From: QZLE01 sp033852135
GTDB lineage: Bacteria; Pseudomonadota; Gammaproteobacteria; QZLD01
Reading direction: 5' to 3'
Length of the DNA stretch: 64,000 nucleotides
NCBI GenBank assembly: GCA_033852135.1
Contig: JAWSVB010000028.1
Location: 1-64,000 of the forward strand
Part shown: positions 44,328 to 54,000 of the stretch, piece by piece
Layout of the letters: each line of letters begins with the position of its first letter
Numbering within the stretch: position 1 is the stretch's first letter
Notes under the pieces: model-generated
The model's database searches: none
What the model saw: only the letters and a program-made list of their open reading frames with translations
Told to the model about the DNA's origin: nothing
Program-made: the position numbers and the translations under genes

Positions 44328-45746
44328 ATGATTCCAGTAATAGCTCTACTTGGTCGGCCAAACGTTGGTAAATCGACCTTGTTCAATTATCTAACTCGCA
44401 CACGTGATGCTTTGGTGGCTGATTATCCAGGCCTAACCAGAGATCGTCAGTATGGTCGCGGTAAAGTTGGTAAATATCCTTTCATTGTTGTTGATACTGG
44501 CGGTTTAGCTGACGATCCAAATCAAATCGAAGAGTTAATGGCAAATCAGGTGGAAACTGCTGTTGGTGAAGCGGACTTGGTTTTGTTTCTGGTGGATGGT
44601 AGAAGCGGAATAACAGCATCTGATGAGCTTATCGCTAACCAGCTACGCAAGCTTGGCAAACCAATGATGTTGGTAATGAATAAAACCGACGGGATTGATT
44701 CCGAGACTGCTGCAGCCGATTTCTTTGGAATGGGAATGGGGGTGCCGCACTCAATTGCCGCCTCTCACGGTCGCGGCATATTGCAGTTAATTGATAAAGT
44801 TGTTGATGTGCTGCCAGGAATGGACCCTGATGCAGAGCATGAAGAAGATCTTCACCCCGGTATTAGAATCGCAATTGTTGGCCGACCAAATGTTGGTAAA
44901 TCTACCTTAGTAAATCGTCTGCTCGGTGAGGAGCGGGTTCTAGCATTTGATATGCCAGGAACTACTCGCGATAGTATATTTATTCCGTTTGAACGTGAAG
45001 GGGAGAAATATACTTTAATCGATACCGCCGGCGTAAGACGAAGAAGCCGCATTAAAGAAGCAGTAGAAAAATTTAGTATCATTAAAACCATGCAGGCAAT
45101 TGACTCAGCTAATGTCGTTGTTATGGTGCTTGATGCACATCAGGGGATTGCAGAGCAAGAAGCAACAATTCTAGGTCATATTCTCGAAACTGGTCGTGCA
45201 TTAATAATTGCGGTCAATAAATGGGACGGCCTGCAAAAAGATCAAAAAGAGAATGTAAAAAGCGAGATAGACCGCAGATTTCAATTTATGGATTTTGTTA
45301 AGTATCACTATATCTCCGCGCTACATGGTTCTGGTGTCGGTTTACTTTTAGAATCAGTACGTAAGGCATATGCAAGCGCGCGTATACAAATGCAGACTCC
45401 AGAGCTGACTCGAATTCTTGAGATGGCAGTGCAAGAGCACCAGCCGCCGATGGTTAAAGGTCGCAGAATAAAATTGCGTTATGCTCATCAAGGTGGAAAG
45501 AACCCTCCTACAATTATTATTCACGGCAATCAAATTGGTTCAGTTCCTGATGCTTATAAAAGATACCTTGTAAATACCTTTCGTCGCGCCTATAAATTAG
45601 TAGGTACCCCGATAAGGGTAGAGTTTAAAGGTGGTGAAAATCCGTATAAAGATCGCAGCAACAAAATTACCGAGAAGCAGGTAAGACGACAGCGACAAAT
45701 AAAGAAAGTACGTAAAGGGAAAAAATCTCGTACCAGTAATAACTGA
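44328..45746 (+). CDS. der: Der (EngA), double GTPase for 50S ribosome assembly
   Basis: Essential GTPase with two tandem G domains and a C-terminal KH-like domain. 472 aa. Both G1 loops are GRPNVGKST; G3 motifs DTGG and DTAG and G4 motifs NKTD and NKWD are intact. The basic tail (KKVRKGKKSRTSNN) is usual. It has its own promoter region of about 100 bases. Confidence 0.97.
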   Translation: MIPVIALLGRPNVGKSTLFNYLTRTRDALVADYPGLTRDRQYGRGKVGKYPFIVVDTGGLADDPNQIEELMANQVETAVGEADLVLFLVDGRSGITASDELIANQLRKLGKPMMLVMNKTDGIDSETAAADFFGMGMGVPHSIAASHGRGILQLIDKVVDVLPGMDPDAEHEEDLHPGIRIAIVGRPNVGKSTLVNRLLGEERVLAFDMPGTTRDSIFIPFEREGEKYTLIDTAGVRRRSRIKEAVEKFSIIKTMQAIDSANVVVMVLDAHQGIAEQEATILGHILETGRALIIAVNKWDGLQKDQKENVKSEIDRRFQFMDFVKYHYISALHGSGVGLLLESVRKAYASARIQMQTPELTRILEMAVQEHQPPMVKGRRIKLRYAHQGGKNPPTIIIHGNQIGSVPDAYKRYLVNTFRRAYKLVGTPIRVEFKGGENPYKDRSNKITEKQVRRQRQIKKVRKGKKSRTSNN

Positions 45747-45781
45747 GATCAATAAAAAAATCAAAGAAGCATGGAGTAGAT

Positions 45782-46564
45782 ATGCCATATATAGAGCAGA
45801 AGAACGGTGACAAAACGCACTATATAAAAAAAGGACAAGGAATAAAAAATATTCTTTTTATTCATGGAAATCTATCTCATACCATATGGTGGGAAAAAAC
45901 TTTAGATATACTACCAGAGCAATACACCGGTTACGCTCTAGACCTACCTGGAAGTGGACTGACACCAGAAACTGGAAAAAGACACACCATTCAATATCTG
46001 GCAGACTTTGTAAAAGGGTTTATCGATGCTTTACATCTTAAGGATCTAATAGTTGTTGGTCACTCCATGGGAGGAGGCGTAGCGCAGCTATTTACATTAT
46101 CTAATCCTGAGATGGTAAAAGGGTTGCTCTTACTTGATTCAATGGCAGCTGATGGTTTCCACGTTATCTATGATGGCGGTCTAGATCGCATGAAGAGAAC
46201 CATGAGTGACTTTGAATTGCTCACGAAGGCAATAAAAGTAATCGCCCCGATGTGTAAAGATGAAGAGCTACTTCAGCGCACAATAGAGTTAAGTAGTAAA
46301 GCATCAGAGCAGGTATTTCTTGAGCAGCCAGTCACCATGCATGAATCTAATTGGATGGAACGCGTGCATAACATAACTTGCCCAACCCTATTTTTACATG
46401 GTAAAGATGACCATTTTGTTCCGCAGGATGGAACTGAGCGCACCGCAGCAGCAATTCCCAATTGCACCTTAAAATATATAGATAACTGCGGGCACTACCC
46501 AATGTCAGAGCAGCCTGAAGCTTTTTATAAAGAGTTACTAGGCTTTATTGAGTCAATTAGCTAA
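45782..46564 (+). CDS. Alpha/beta hydrolase
   Basis: 260 aa, typical alpha/beta-hydrolase fold: oxyanion-loop HGNLSHTIWW, nucleophile elbow GHSMGGGVA (Ser nucleophile), acid in GKDDHFVP and catalytic His in DNCGHYPMSEQP. The substrate is unknown. It is followed eight bases later by another hydrolase of the same fold, and the two share little beyond the fold motifs, so they are probably not a recent duplication. Confidence 0.88.
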   Translation: MPYIEQKNGDKTHYIKKGQGIKNILFIHGNLSHTIWWEKTLDILPEQYTGYALDLPGSGLTPETGKRHTIQYLADFVKGFIDALHLKDLIVVGHSMGGGVAQLFTLSNPEMVKGLLLLDSMAADGFHVIYDGGLDRMKRTMSDFELLTKAIKVIAPMCKDEELLQRTIELSSKASEQVFLEQPVTMHESNWMERVHNITCPTLFLHGKDDHFVPQDGTERTAAAIPNCTLKYIDNCGHYPMSEQPEAFYKELLGFIESIS

Positions 46565-46572
46565 CTATAAAA

Positions 46573-47379
46573 ATGCCTTTCATAAAAGTTAAAGATATTA
46601 ATATCTACTATGAGCTGAAAGGCACAGGTCCCCGCCTATTATATATAAATGGAACAGGCGGTGATTTGCGAAAAAAGCCAAATGTTTTTGATCTTCCAGT
46701 AGCGCAACACTTTACAGTTCTTGCATATGACCAGAGAGGTCTGGGGCAAACTTGTAAGCCAAACTCTACCTATACAACCAGAGGTTATGCTGATGATGCA
46801 GTGGCATTACTAGAAACTGTTGGATGGGAAAAAGCAAATGTATATGGAGTTTCATTTGGAGGGATGGTAGCGCAAGAGCTTGCAATTAATCACCCGGAAA
46901 AGCTATTGCGGTTGGCGCTGGCTTGTACCAGCCCTGGTGGTGCAGGTGGTAGCTCATATCCATTGCATAAACTAGCAGGGTTGTCAGTAGAGGAAAAAGC
47001 CCAAAAAGTTGCTTCGTTAACAGATATAAGAATAGATAATGAATGGATCAAATCTAAACCAAATCAATATCAGAGCATCCTTGAGAAAATAAAATCAGAT
47101 TGGCGTATCGGTTTGAAAGAGGCTGGGCGGCAGCAAGGGGCAAAACTGCAGCTAAAAGCAAGAAAGCATCATGATGCATTTGATAGACTAAAACATATAA
47201 AACACCCAACCTTCATTGCCGGTGGTGAATATGATGGAATATGTAATAAGCAAAGCCTAAGTTCAATTCATCAACAAATAGATAACTCTCAGTTAAAATT
47301 CTACAATGATGGTCATCTGTTCTTTATGCAGCAACAGCAGTATTGGTCGGACCTGATTGATTTCTTTAAAGAAGGTTAA
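46573..47379 (+). CDS. Alpha/beta hydrolase
   Basis: 268 aa with elbow GVSFGGMVA (Ser nucleophile), acid in GGEYDGIC and His in NDGHLFFMQ. It starts MPFIKVKDINIYYELKG, a pattern common in 3-oxoadipate enol-lactonase-like hydrolases (PcaD-like), with DQRGLGQTCKP. No aromatic catabolic gene is nearby, so the actual substrate is unknown. Probably co-transcribed with the preceding hydrolase. Confidence 0.88.
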   Translation: MPFIKVKDINIYYELKGTGPRLLYINGTGGDLRKKPNVFDLPVAQHFTVLAYDQRGLGQTCKPNSTYTTRGYADDAVALLETVGWEKANVYGVSFGGMVAQELAINHPEKLLRLALACTSPGGAGGSSYPLHKLAGLSVEEKAQKVASLTDIRIDNEWIKSKPNQYQSILEKIKSDWRIGLKEAGRQQGAKLQLKARKHHDAFDRLKHIKHPTFIAGGEYDGICNKQSLSSIHQQIDNSQLKFYNDGHLFFMQQQQYWSDLIDFFKEG

Positions 47380-47600
47380 TAGAAAAGCAAGTTGTGGTCT
47401 GCTATTAACCATATTGATATGCTGGTATCTTGAAATAGCGTCGAGTGGTTTAAAAAAACAAATAATGCTATAGTTCCTACATCTGTATAAAACTTGTTAA
47501 ACATATGCCAAAATCGCAATGCTTAATAATAAAAGCAGAATATCGGAAGCCGGAGATCCGGGATTTATAAAAATTGGAATAAAATCTAAGAGCTGATTCT

Positions 47601-49451
47601 ATGGGTACATTAATGCCAGCACGTATGCACGATACCTCCATGACAGAATATCTGTTCGTGCAATGGTTTGACGATAATCAAATCGATACTTTTAAATACG
47701 AACAACAATTCATCTACGACCATGAAGATGCGCTTGAGTTTATTAAACAGTTTCACTGGGAAGATAATTGCGTTTATTACTGGCGTGAACTGCTGCAAGA
47801 GATGGACGACGAAGCCCAATCCATCCATCGCATGACCGACGAACAGGTTGAAGCCAGGCTTGCAGAGATGCTGGCAGATGGACAGCTCAAAGCATACCAC
47901 CTAACCCAAGAGAAAAATGATGGCGATGATTCCGAATATGCTGAAGAGGTAGCCGTTGCAGAAACGAGGGTAGTATCCGTCAATGATAGTAGAGCTATTA
48001 GGAAGCCTGAAAAGAAACCAAAGCTAAAAAAAGCACAAGAGCAAAAACCAGCAGCTACTCCTGTTACTCCTCTATCAAAAGATAGATCTCAGATAGTTTC
48101 TATTGAAATATTGGATGGAAATGACAACGTTATCTCAGGTTATGGTGCTCAGTATGTTAATTTGAGCAAAGATCAAAAGTGGGTTGATGGGGAGATGGTT
48201 TCAAGTAAAGACAGGTGCTCTCAAAAACTTCGTATCAAGATTAAATTTAATAAACCTGGCTCCCATTTGTTTAAAGTTAAAATGATGCCAGATGTTGGTA
48301 ATGTTCAATATACTGATTCAGAGAAAAGCAGAAACTCAAACTTTAAATATCAAACTGTTGAAAGATCATACTCAACAGAGTCAAATGGCTCCAAGATAAT
48401 TGATGGTGACTTCTTTGTTACTCCTGCTGGTGGCGATAAGTTTTATTTAATTGCAGAAGATAACTTTGGGGTAAAAGTTCAAAGCGCAACTATAGAAACA
48501 ATGCGCATGGTTTATTGTCAAGAAGTAAAAATGCGTGGATTAACTTCAATAGCTTCCAGTCTTGGAACGTTTAAGTCTGAGTTTGCTAATAATGGTATAT
48601 ATATGAAGTCATTGCCTGCAATAGAAATGGAGTATATACCGAATATATCAACTGGAGATCAGGAGCCTTTTAAGCAAAAAGTAAGAGAGGTGTACGCTGG
48701 TTCTGCAGCAACACAAAAAGAGCCACAAACAGTTGTAATAGGTTATACAGATCAACTAGCAGTCAAAGACTCAGATAAGCGAGCTATGGCAAAAAATGTT
48801 AAGGTTGGAACAGGTTGTAAGAGTATTGAACTTACATTTGAAACAGGTGGTGCCCCTGATTTTTTATGGAGAAATATTGTGCCAGGTGAGGGGTGGTACA
48901 TTATTGCTGCTTTCCTTAAAAAAGGTGGAAAGTATGGCATGGATGAAATTGTAATCCCAGAGGATAAATGTATTGCTATACCATATGCTCCAGGTTATCA
49001 GCATATATCGAATAAAGTTAGCATTGATGTATCATGGCTTCCTGCTGGAGAGGGTGAGGTTGTTCTTTATGCAAATCTAGTAAATAGAATGAGAGCAGGG
49101 CTCTCTTTTGGTGGTGGAAATCTTATCTGCGTGTGTACGAGAGCGTGGTGGTCAGATATATCATCAAACGAGCAAAATCAAACTATAATTCATGAAGCTG
49201 GACATAAGTGTGGAATGGTTGTTGATGGCAGAGGTAACTTGCCAGATCAGGTGCCTGCACACTATTCAGGAAAAGGTCATATTGGTGGACACTGTCATTC
49301 CGGGTTGGCTCCAAATTTGCGGTCATATGCAGGGGTTTCAGGATCAAGCTGTGTAATGTTTGGTGAAACTAATGGGATATCTTCATTTTGTACTGATTGT
49401 AGTGACTCTTTGAAAAAGGTTGATATAAATAATGGTTGGCAAAGGCTTTAA
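47601..49451 (+). CDS. Large HExxH zinc-metallopeptidase-like protein, possible toxin/effector
   Basis: 616 aa; I do not recognise a named family. There is no signal peptide. Residues 1-110 are helical and acidic (MPARMHDTSMTEYLFVQWF; EARLAEMLADGQLKAYHL), then a low-complexity Lys/Glu/Pro linker at about 130-155, then beta-rich domains. Near the C-terminus is HEAGHKCG (H531, E532, H535), followed by a His-rich stretch (H554, H560, H564, H566) and SCVMFG, resembling the Met-turn of metzincins, then CTDC. The classic third ligand position (541) is Val, so zinc ligation must differ. Its 3' end overlaps the gene of a small exported protein, an effector-immunity-like layout. No secretion genes are nearby. 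Confidence 0.6.
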   Translation: MGTLMPARMHDTSMTEYLFVQWFDDNQIDTFKYEQQFIYDHEDALEFIKQFHWEDNCVYYWRELLQEMDDEAQSIHRMTDEQVEARLAEMLADGQLKAYHLTQEKNDGDDSEYAEEVAVAETRVVSVNDSRAIRKPEKKPKLKKAQEQKPAATPVTPLSKDRSQIVSIEILDGNDNVISGYGAQYVNLSKDQKWVDGEMVSSKDRCSQKLRIKIKFNKPGSHLFKVKMMPDVGNVQYTDSEKSRNSNFKYQTVERSYSTESNGSKIIDGDFFVTPAGGDKFYLIAEDNFGVKVQSATIETMRMVYCQEVKMRGLTSIASSLGTFKSEFANNGIYMKSLPAIEMEYIPNISTGDQEPFKQKVREVYAGSAATQKEPQTVVIGYTDQLAVKDSDKRAMAKNVKVGTGCKSIELTFETGGAPDFLWRNIVPGEGWYIIAAFLKKGGKYGMDEIVIPEDKCIAIPYAPGYQHISNKVSIDVSWLPAGEGEVVLYANLVNRMRAGLSFGGGNLICVCTRAWWSDISSNEQNQTIIHEAGHKCGMVVDGRGNLPDQVPAHYSGKGHIGGHCHSGLAPNLRSYAGVSGSSCVMFGETNGISSFCTDCSDSLKKVDINNGWQRL

Positions 49452-50127
49452 AAACAAATTGTTGTTAGCAGCAGTATTGCTAATAATATTTAACATTAAT
49501 ATTGTTTTTTCAGCTGAAGCATTAAATCAAACAGGAGAAGATATGGATTCCGATCAAAATGTCGATAATAGCCAGTTTTTTGGGGAAATATATGGGGATG
49601 ATGTAGCTGTATCCGATAGTAGTTTTATCGCTATAAACTTGAAAAATGGCAGGGTGCCTAGCTGTTCTCCGCGTATTCCAGACTCTGAGTGGTTAGGGGT
49701 AAAAATAAAAATGCCTAAAATAGCATTTTATGGCCAGTATGATGAAAATAAATTGGTTGGGTTTAATGTAATACCTTTGTGTGGTGTTAATACATTTAAG
49801 TCTTCGGATATTGATACAAGTAAACCTCAAGTTTTAGTTGTTATTGATAAAGAGACAGGAGATAAAGCTTCTGGCTTTATTGTTGAGTTAGACCCAAGTC
49901 CAGTTGCTCCATATCCTTCTGCTCTCAAAAAAATTATAGATAGTAAGAAAAAAGAACCTAAGCCTATACCTGAGTATGAGACTTATACCAGTGAATATTT
50001 CAATATCAATATACAAGACTACATCAAGCTTCCAGAAAAAGAAGCAACGTACTTGATCCATGTCGAAGAAAATGGCTATAAATCGAATGTTGTTGAGCTT
50101 AAGGTAGAGAAGTTTTCTCAGAATTGA
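49432..50127 (+). CDS. Exported protein partnered with the HExxH protein (possible immunity protein)
   Basis: 231 aa, unrecognised. A clear signal peptide (NKLLLAAVLLIIFNINIVFSA) predicts periplasmic location. The mature part looks beta-rich (LGVKIKMPKIAFYGQY; KPQVLVVIDKETGDKASGFIVEL) with two Cys, and has no catalytic motif. The ATG lies 20 bases inside the end of the preceding metallopeptidase-like gene, in another frame, so translation is coupled. A periplasmic partner that protects the cell from, or assists, the HExxH protein is an inference from layout alone. Confidence 0.6.
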   Translation: MVGKGFKNKLLLAAVLLIIFNINIVFSAEALNQTGEDMDSDQNVDNSQFFGEIYGDDVAVSDSSFIAINLKNGRVPSCSPRIPDSEWLGVKIKMPKIAFYGQYDENKLVGFNVIPLCGVNTFKSSDIDTSKPQVLVVIDKETGDKASGFIVELDPSPVAPYPSALKKIIDSKKKEPKPIPEYETYTSEYFNINIQDYIKLPEKEATYLIHVEENGYKSNVVELKVEKFSQN

Positions 50128-50240
50128 TTGGTTATGGCAGTTAAATAAAACTAAGGTGTGGCCATTTGCAACAGGTTGTCTAATTATTAAAAACTAAACT
50201 ATAATTGCTGCCTTATAAATATCACCGGCTAAGTAAATAT

Positions 50241-50588
50241 ATGGAATCGAGGCAAGATCATAGGACTCTAATAAATAGGAAGGTGAATATATTCCAGTCT
50301 GATGGTTCGGTAGTGCAGGCTAATGCATGTGATATTTCCACTGGGGGGATATGCATAATTAGTGAGCTTGCATGTGACCCTGCGCATCAATTTAATATCA
50401 GTCTCAACCTAACTCATAAGCATGAGAATATTCCTGTAAGAGCGCGTGTCGAAGCATGTTATGTGAACCTAATCGGTGGGGAAGATAAATTTCGCATTGG
50501 AGCAAGGTTTGTGGAATTTATTGGGCAAGGGCAACAAAATCTAGATACATATATCCAAGCGCGTCAATCAAGCCCTAAGTTTATTTAA
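50241..50588 (+). CDS. PilZ domain protein (c-di-GMP binding)
   Basis: About 115 aa, a single PilZ domain. The two c-di-GMP motifs are visible: R-x4-R-type (HRTLINRKV) and DISTGGICI (D/NxSxxG). It would be a cytoplasmic c-di-GMP receptor. The frame opens with a TTG at 50205, but ATG 50241 (MESRQDHR) is the natural start. Its target is unknown; the pil genes and the secreted proteins in this window are plausible outputs only by association. Confidence 0.8.
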   Translation: MESRQDHRTLINRKVNIFQSDGSVVQANACDISTGGICIISELACDPAHQFNISLNLTHKHENIPVRARVEACYVNLIGGEDKFRIGARFVEFIGQGQQNLDTYIQARQSSPKFI

Positions 50589-51044
50589 AAATACTCGCTG
50601 TAATTTTTTTATTCTGCTGATATGTAGTGTGTCAGCAGGGTGTGGCCCGTGTTTAGGTTGTTTTATCTTGCTGTATTTAAACAGATAAAACTGCATAAAA
50701 AATATACTCTGCATTTTTGTACATAAAAATAAGTGGTTTTAAAAATAGTTTGAAAAGTTTGCAAATATTTGCTGCGGAGCAGCATTTATATGGTTCTGCG
50801 CTAACTACTAGAAAAGTTTAAATAAAAACCGTGTCACATTAAAAATGCCAACTCCATCACAAAAATTATCGCTGCGCCGCAACATGAAAACCCCTTATAT
50901 CTGATTGACTTAGGTAGTGACTGGGGTTATAAATGTCGACAATCTGGAAAAGTGTCCCGTCACGTTGTTGCTGTATTAATTCGGAACATGACTCCAATAC
51001 ATAGGATATAAATAGTTATTAACTACAATCGTTAGGAGGAGAGT
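50589..51044 (+). other. Intergenic region upstream of the depolymerase gene
   Basis: No gene seen in 456 bases. It contains a 7-bp inverted repeat (CTGCTGA ... TCAGCAG, 50614-50638) just after the PilZ gene, without a T tract, and the promoter listed separately at 50905-50933. The rest is AT-rich without recognised structure. Confidence 0.6.
50905..50933 (+). promoter_or_regulatory. Sigma-70 promoter of the depolymerase-like gene
   Basis: TTGACT, a 17-base spacer, and TATAAA. Spacing is optimal and each hexamer is one base from consensus. Transcription would start near 50940, leaving a leader of about 105 bases. Confidence 0.7.
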
Positions 51045-54000
51045 ATGAAACTTATTAAGTTGCTTGGTGGTTCTTTAGCCGCATGCGCAATAGTTTCAAC
51101 CGCCCAAGCTGGACAATGGACTGAAGGTTCAATTGCTGGGTTTGATCACGCATTTACATATGTACCTGATACATATGCGCCAAGAGCTGCTGATGGCTCT
51201 AAAGACAAACGTTCACTGGTAATTCACTTGGTTGGTTGTGGCCAGGTTGCTGAGCAAGCTAAAACAGCTGGTGGCTGGGAAATGGCTGCTGAAGCTTACG
51301 GAATGATCGTAGTTATTCCAGATCCTATGAAAGCAGTTCATCCAAATAAAGCTGCTACAAAAGTTGAGTGTTTTGATTACGGCTACAACAGCGAATTCTC
51401 AATGAAAACTCTTCCAACTAAGAGTTATAAAGATCATGCAGCAATCATCGCTGCTCCTGCAAAGATGCAGCAGGTTTATTCTGAGATCGATCTTGATCAA
51501 GTATATGTTACAGGCCTATCTGCTGGTGCAGCAGTAGCTATGGAAGTTGCTTGTATGGCTCCTGATGTGTTTGCAGGTGTTGGTGAAGCAGCTGGACCAG
51601 CTTGGGATACTAGGCAGCAACAAGCAGTTGCAGCTGTTAATGGCGGCGGAATGGTTTCTAAGCAAACAGATCCTGCCTCAATGAAAAGCGTTTGTGAAGG
51701 TTGGGCTGGATCAAATAAAGCTAAGATGAAAGAACAAGTTTGGGCTATCGTTTCTGATGATAACTTTCTTCCAATTGGTGGTTTAGGTCAAGATGAGTGG
51801 ATGAACTATACATTTACTATCTTTAATGATGGTTCAGTATGGGATGGTGATAAATTCACACCTACTGCATATCATCGTTTTGTAAAAGAAGTTATGGAAG
51901 ATCTTATTCTTGACGGTTCTGGAACAAAAACTGAAGAAGTATTAACTAGCAGTGAAGAGCACGGTCAAGGTTCTGGCTGTAGCGCAGAAGCTGCAAACTT
52001 CGAATGGGAAGGCTTAACAGATGGCGCTTACGGAGTTGATTATAGCTCAGTGCAATGTCTGCCAAAAGACTACGTTCGTAGAGACTGGGAAGCTAAAGCT
52101 GAGATCTGGAAAAGTTCAACAGGTCACAAGCAGCTTGTAAGAATCCAGCAAGATACTCTAAAACACTCATGGCCAATTGGCTCTGAAAACAGAGCAAACT
52201 TCATGGAGTGTATTGGTCCAAATGGGATGAATGCAGATATCACGGTTGATCAGATTTACAACCCTGAAAATGCAAACTACAGCTATATGAAAGATAGCGA
52301 CGGTATGTGGAAAGCTGCTGTTGTTAAAGATCTTCCAAATGGTGCTATCGGTTGTATCTACTTCAACCCTGTATCAATCAACTTCCCAATGTATCTTGGA
52401 AAGCTTTGGAACAATAATAACCCTAAGCTAGGTGCTGCTATTGAAGATGGTCAATGTGAAGACCTAAACAATAACGGAATCTGTGATAAAGACGAAGAAC
52501 CATGTGAAGATCTAAATAATAACGGCATTTGCGATATTGACGAAGAGCCGTGTGAAGATCTAAACAACAACGGAATTTGTGATAAAGATGAAGATCTAGA
52601 CGACAAAGAGCCAGAGCTTTCTCCACTTCAAATCAGTATTGAAGCTGATTTAACTGTTGTTATCCAAGGTAAAGTAACAATTGGTGATGCTGAATTAACT
52701 TCAGCAACTCTTGATATTGCAGCCACTTCTGGTGGTGCAGCTTACGGACCATTTGCTCTTGATGTTGAAGCAGACGGTACATTTATTATTGCTTTAGGTG
52801 GTCTTCCAGAAGCTACATATACAGCAACTGTTAATGTAATCGATGCTAATGATGCAACTGATTCAGAAGAGAAAACATTTACGGTTGGTGAAATTGATAA
52901 CATTGCTCCAGTAGTTGCATCAATTACAGCAACAGCAGGTGAAGAGTGTGTGACTTTTGCTGGTACAGCAACAGATGCTGATGGCTCTGTAGTTGGTGTT
53001 GATCTAAGAATCAAAGGTGTTGGCACTAAAGCAGCTACTGTTTCTGGGTCTTCATTCTCTTATGACCTTTGTGATCTAGAAGCTGGTACATATTCTGCTA
53101 CTGCAATAGCAACTGATAATGGCGGTCTTCAAAGTGAAAAATCAGCTGTAGCTACTGATACAATTGAAGGTTCTGATGATGGCGGTGAAGCTGAGTCAGT
53201 TACCGGTACTTTCTATGAGCATTGGTCTGCTGGTCGTATCACAGGAAGCATGTGGGCTCCTACAGCTCAATATACTGAACTTAAGAACAAACACTGTGCA
53301 ACATCTTGGTTCACAATGTTCTGCACTACAGCAATCACATTGAATAAATGCCCAGATGATACAGAGTGGACAGAAAGCGCTGTAACATGTGGTGGCGGTG
53401 TAGTTGCGAAGAAAGCAGATATTGCTACACAAGGCGGTGACCTTGGTACAGTAAATGCGAATACTTCGTTTGTAATTCAGCCAACAGTTGTAAATAATGG
53501 TCCAGATGCAGCGGGCGCAGTATCACTAGAAATAGCAATTCCTGCTGGTATCACTGTTAATGCTGCTGCAATCAATGGTGACTGTGAAGTTACAACTGGT
53601 GCAATTGAGTGCGCACTTGGAACAATTGCTAATGGCGCAAGCAAAAGCATTGCTATCCCAGCAATTAGTTCTGTTAATGGTGGCTATATAGTTGCACTTT
53701 CAGCTACAACAGCTCAGAAAGATGAAAATGGTAGCAACGACGCAAGTGAGATCTCTCTGATAGTTGGCAAAATTGAAGTTGATGAAGAATCTCCAGTTGT
53801 ATCTTCTATCGTTTTAACTCCAGCAAATGAAGTTGAAGAGGGTGAAGCGGTTAAAGTAACTGTTGCGGTTACAGATAACAAAGGCGTTACTTCAGGCTCA
53901 GTAAACAGTGTTTCAGGCTCTAGCCTATGTACTCTTGCTCTTAAGTCAGGTACAAACACTAATGGAACATTCGAATGTTCATTTACTGCTCCACAAGTAG

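Noticed and set aside
47601..49451. Calling the HExxH protein a type VI secretion effector outright
   Set aside because: No VgrG, PAAR, Hcp or chaperone gene is in the window and I could not match the N-terminal domain to a delivery domain; kept as a hypothesis only.
52438..52626. Antisense frame with repeated Leu/His/Tyr units
   Set aside because: It is the reverse reading of the 48-bp Ca-type repeats and has no independent support.
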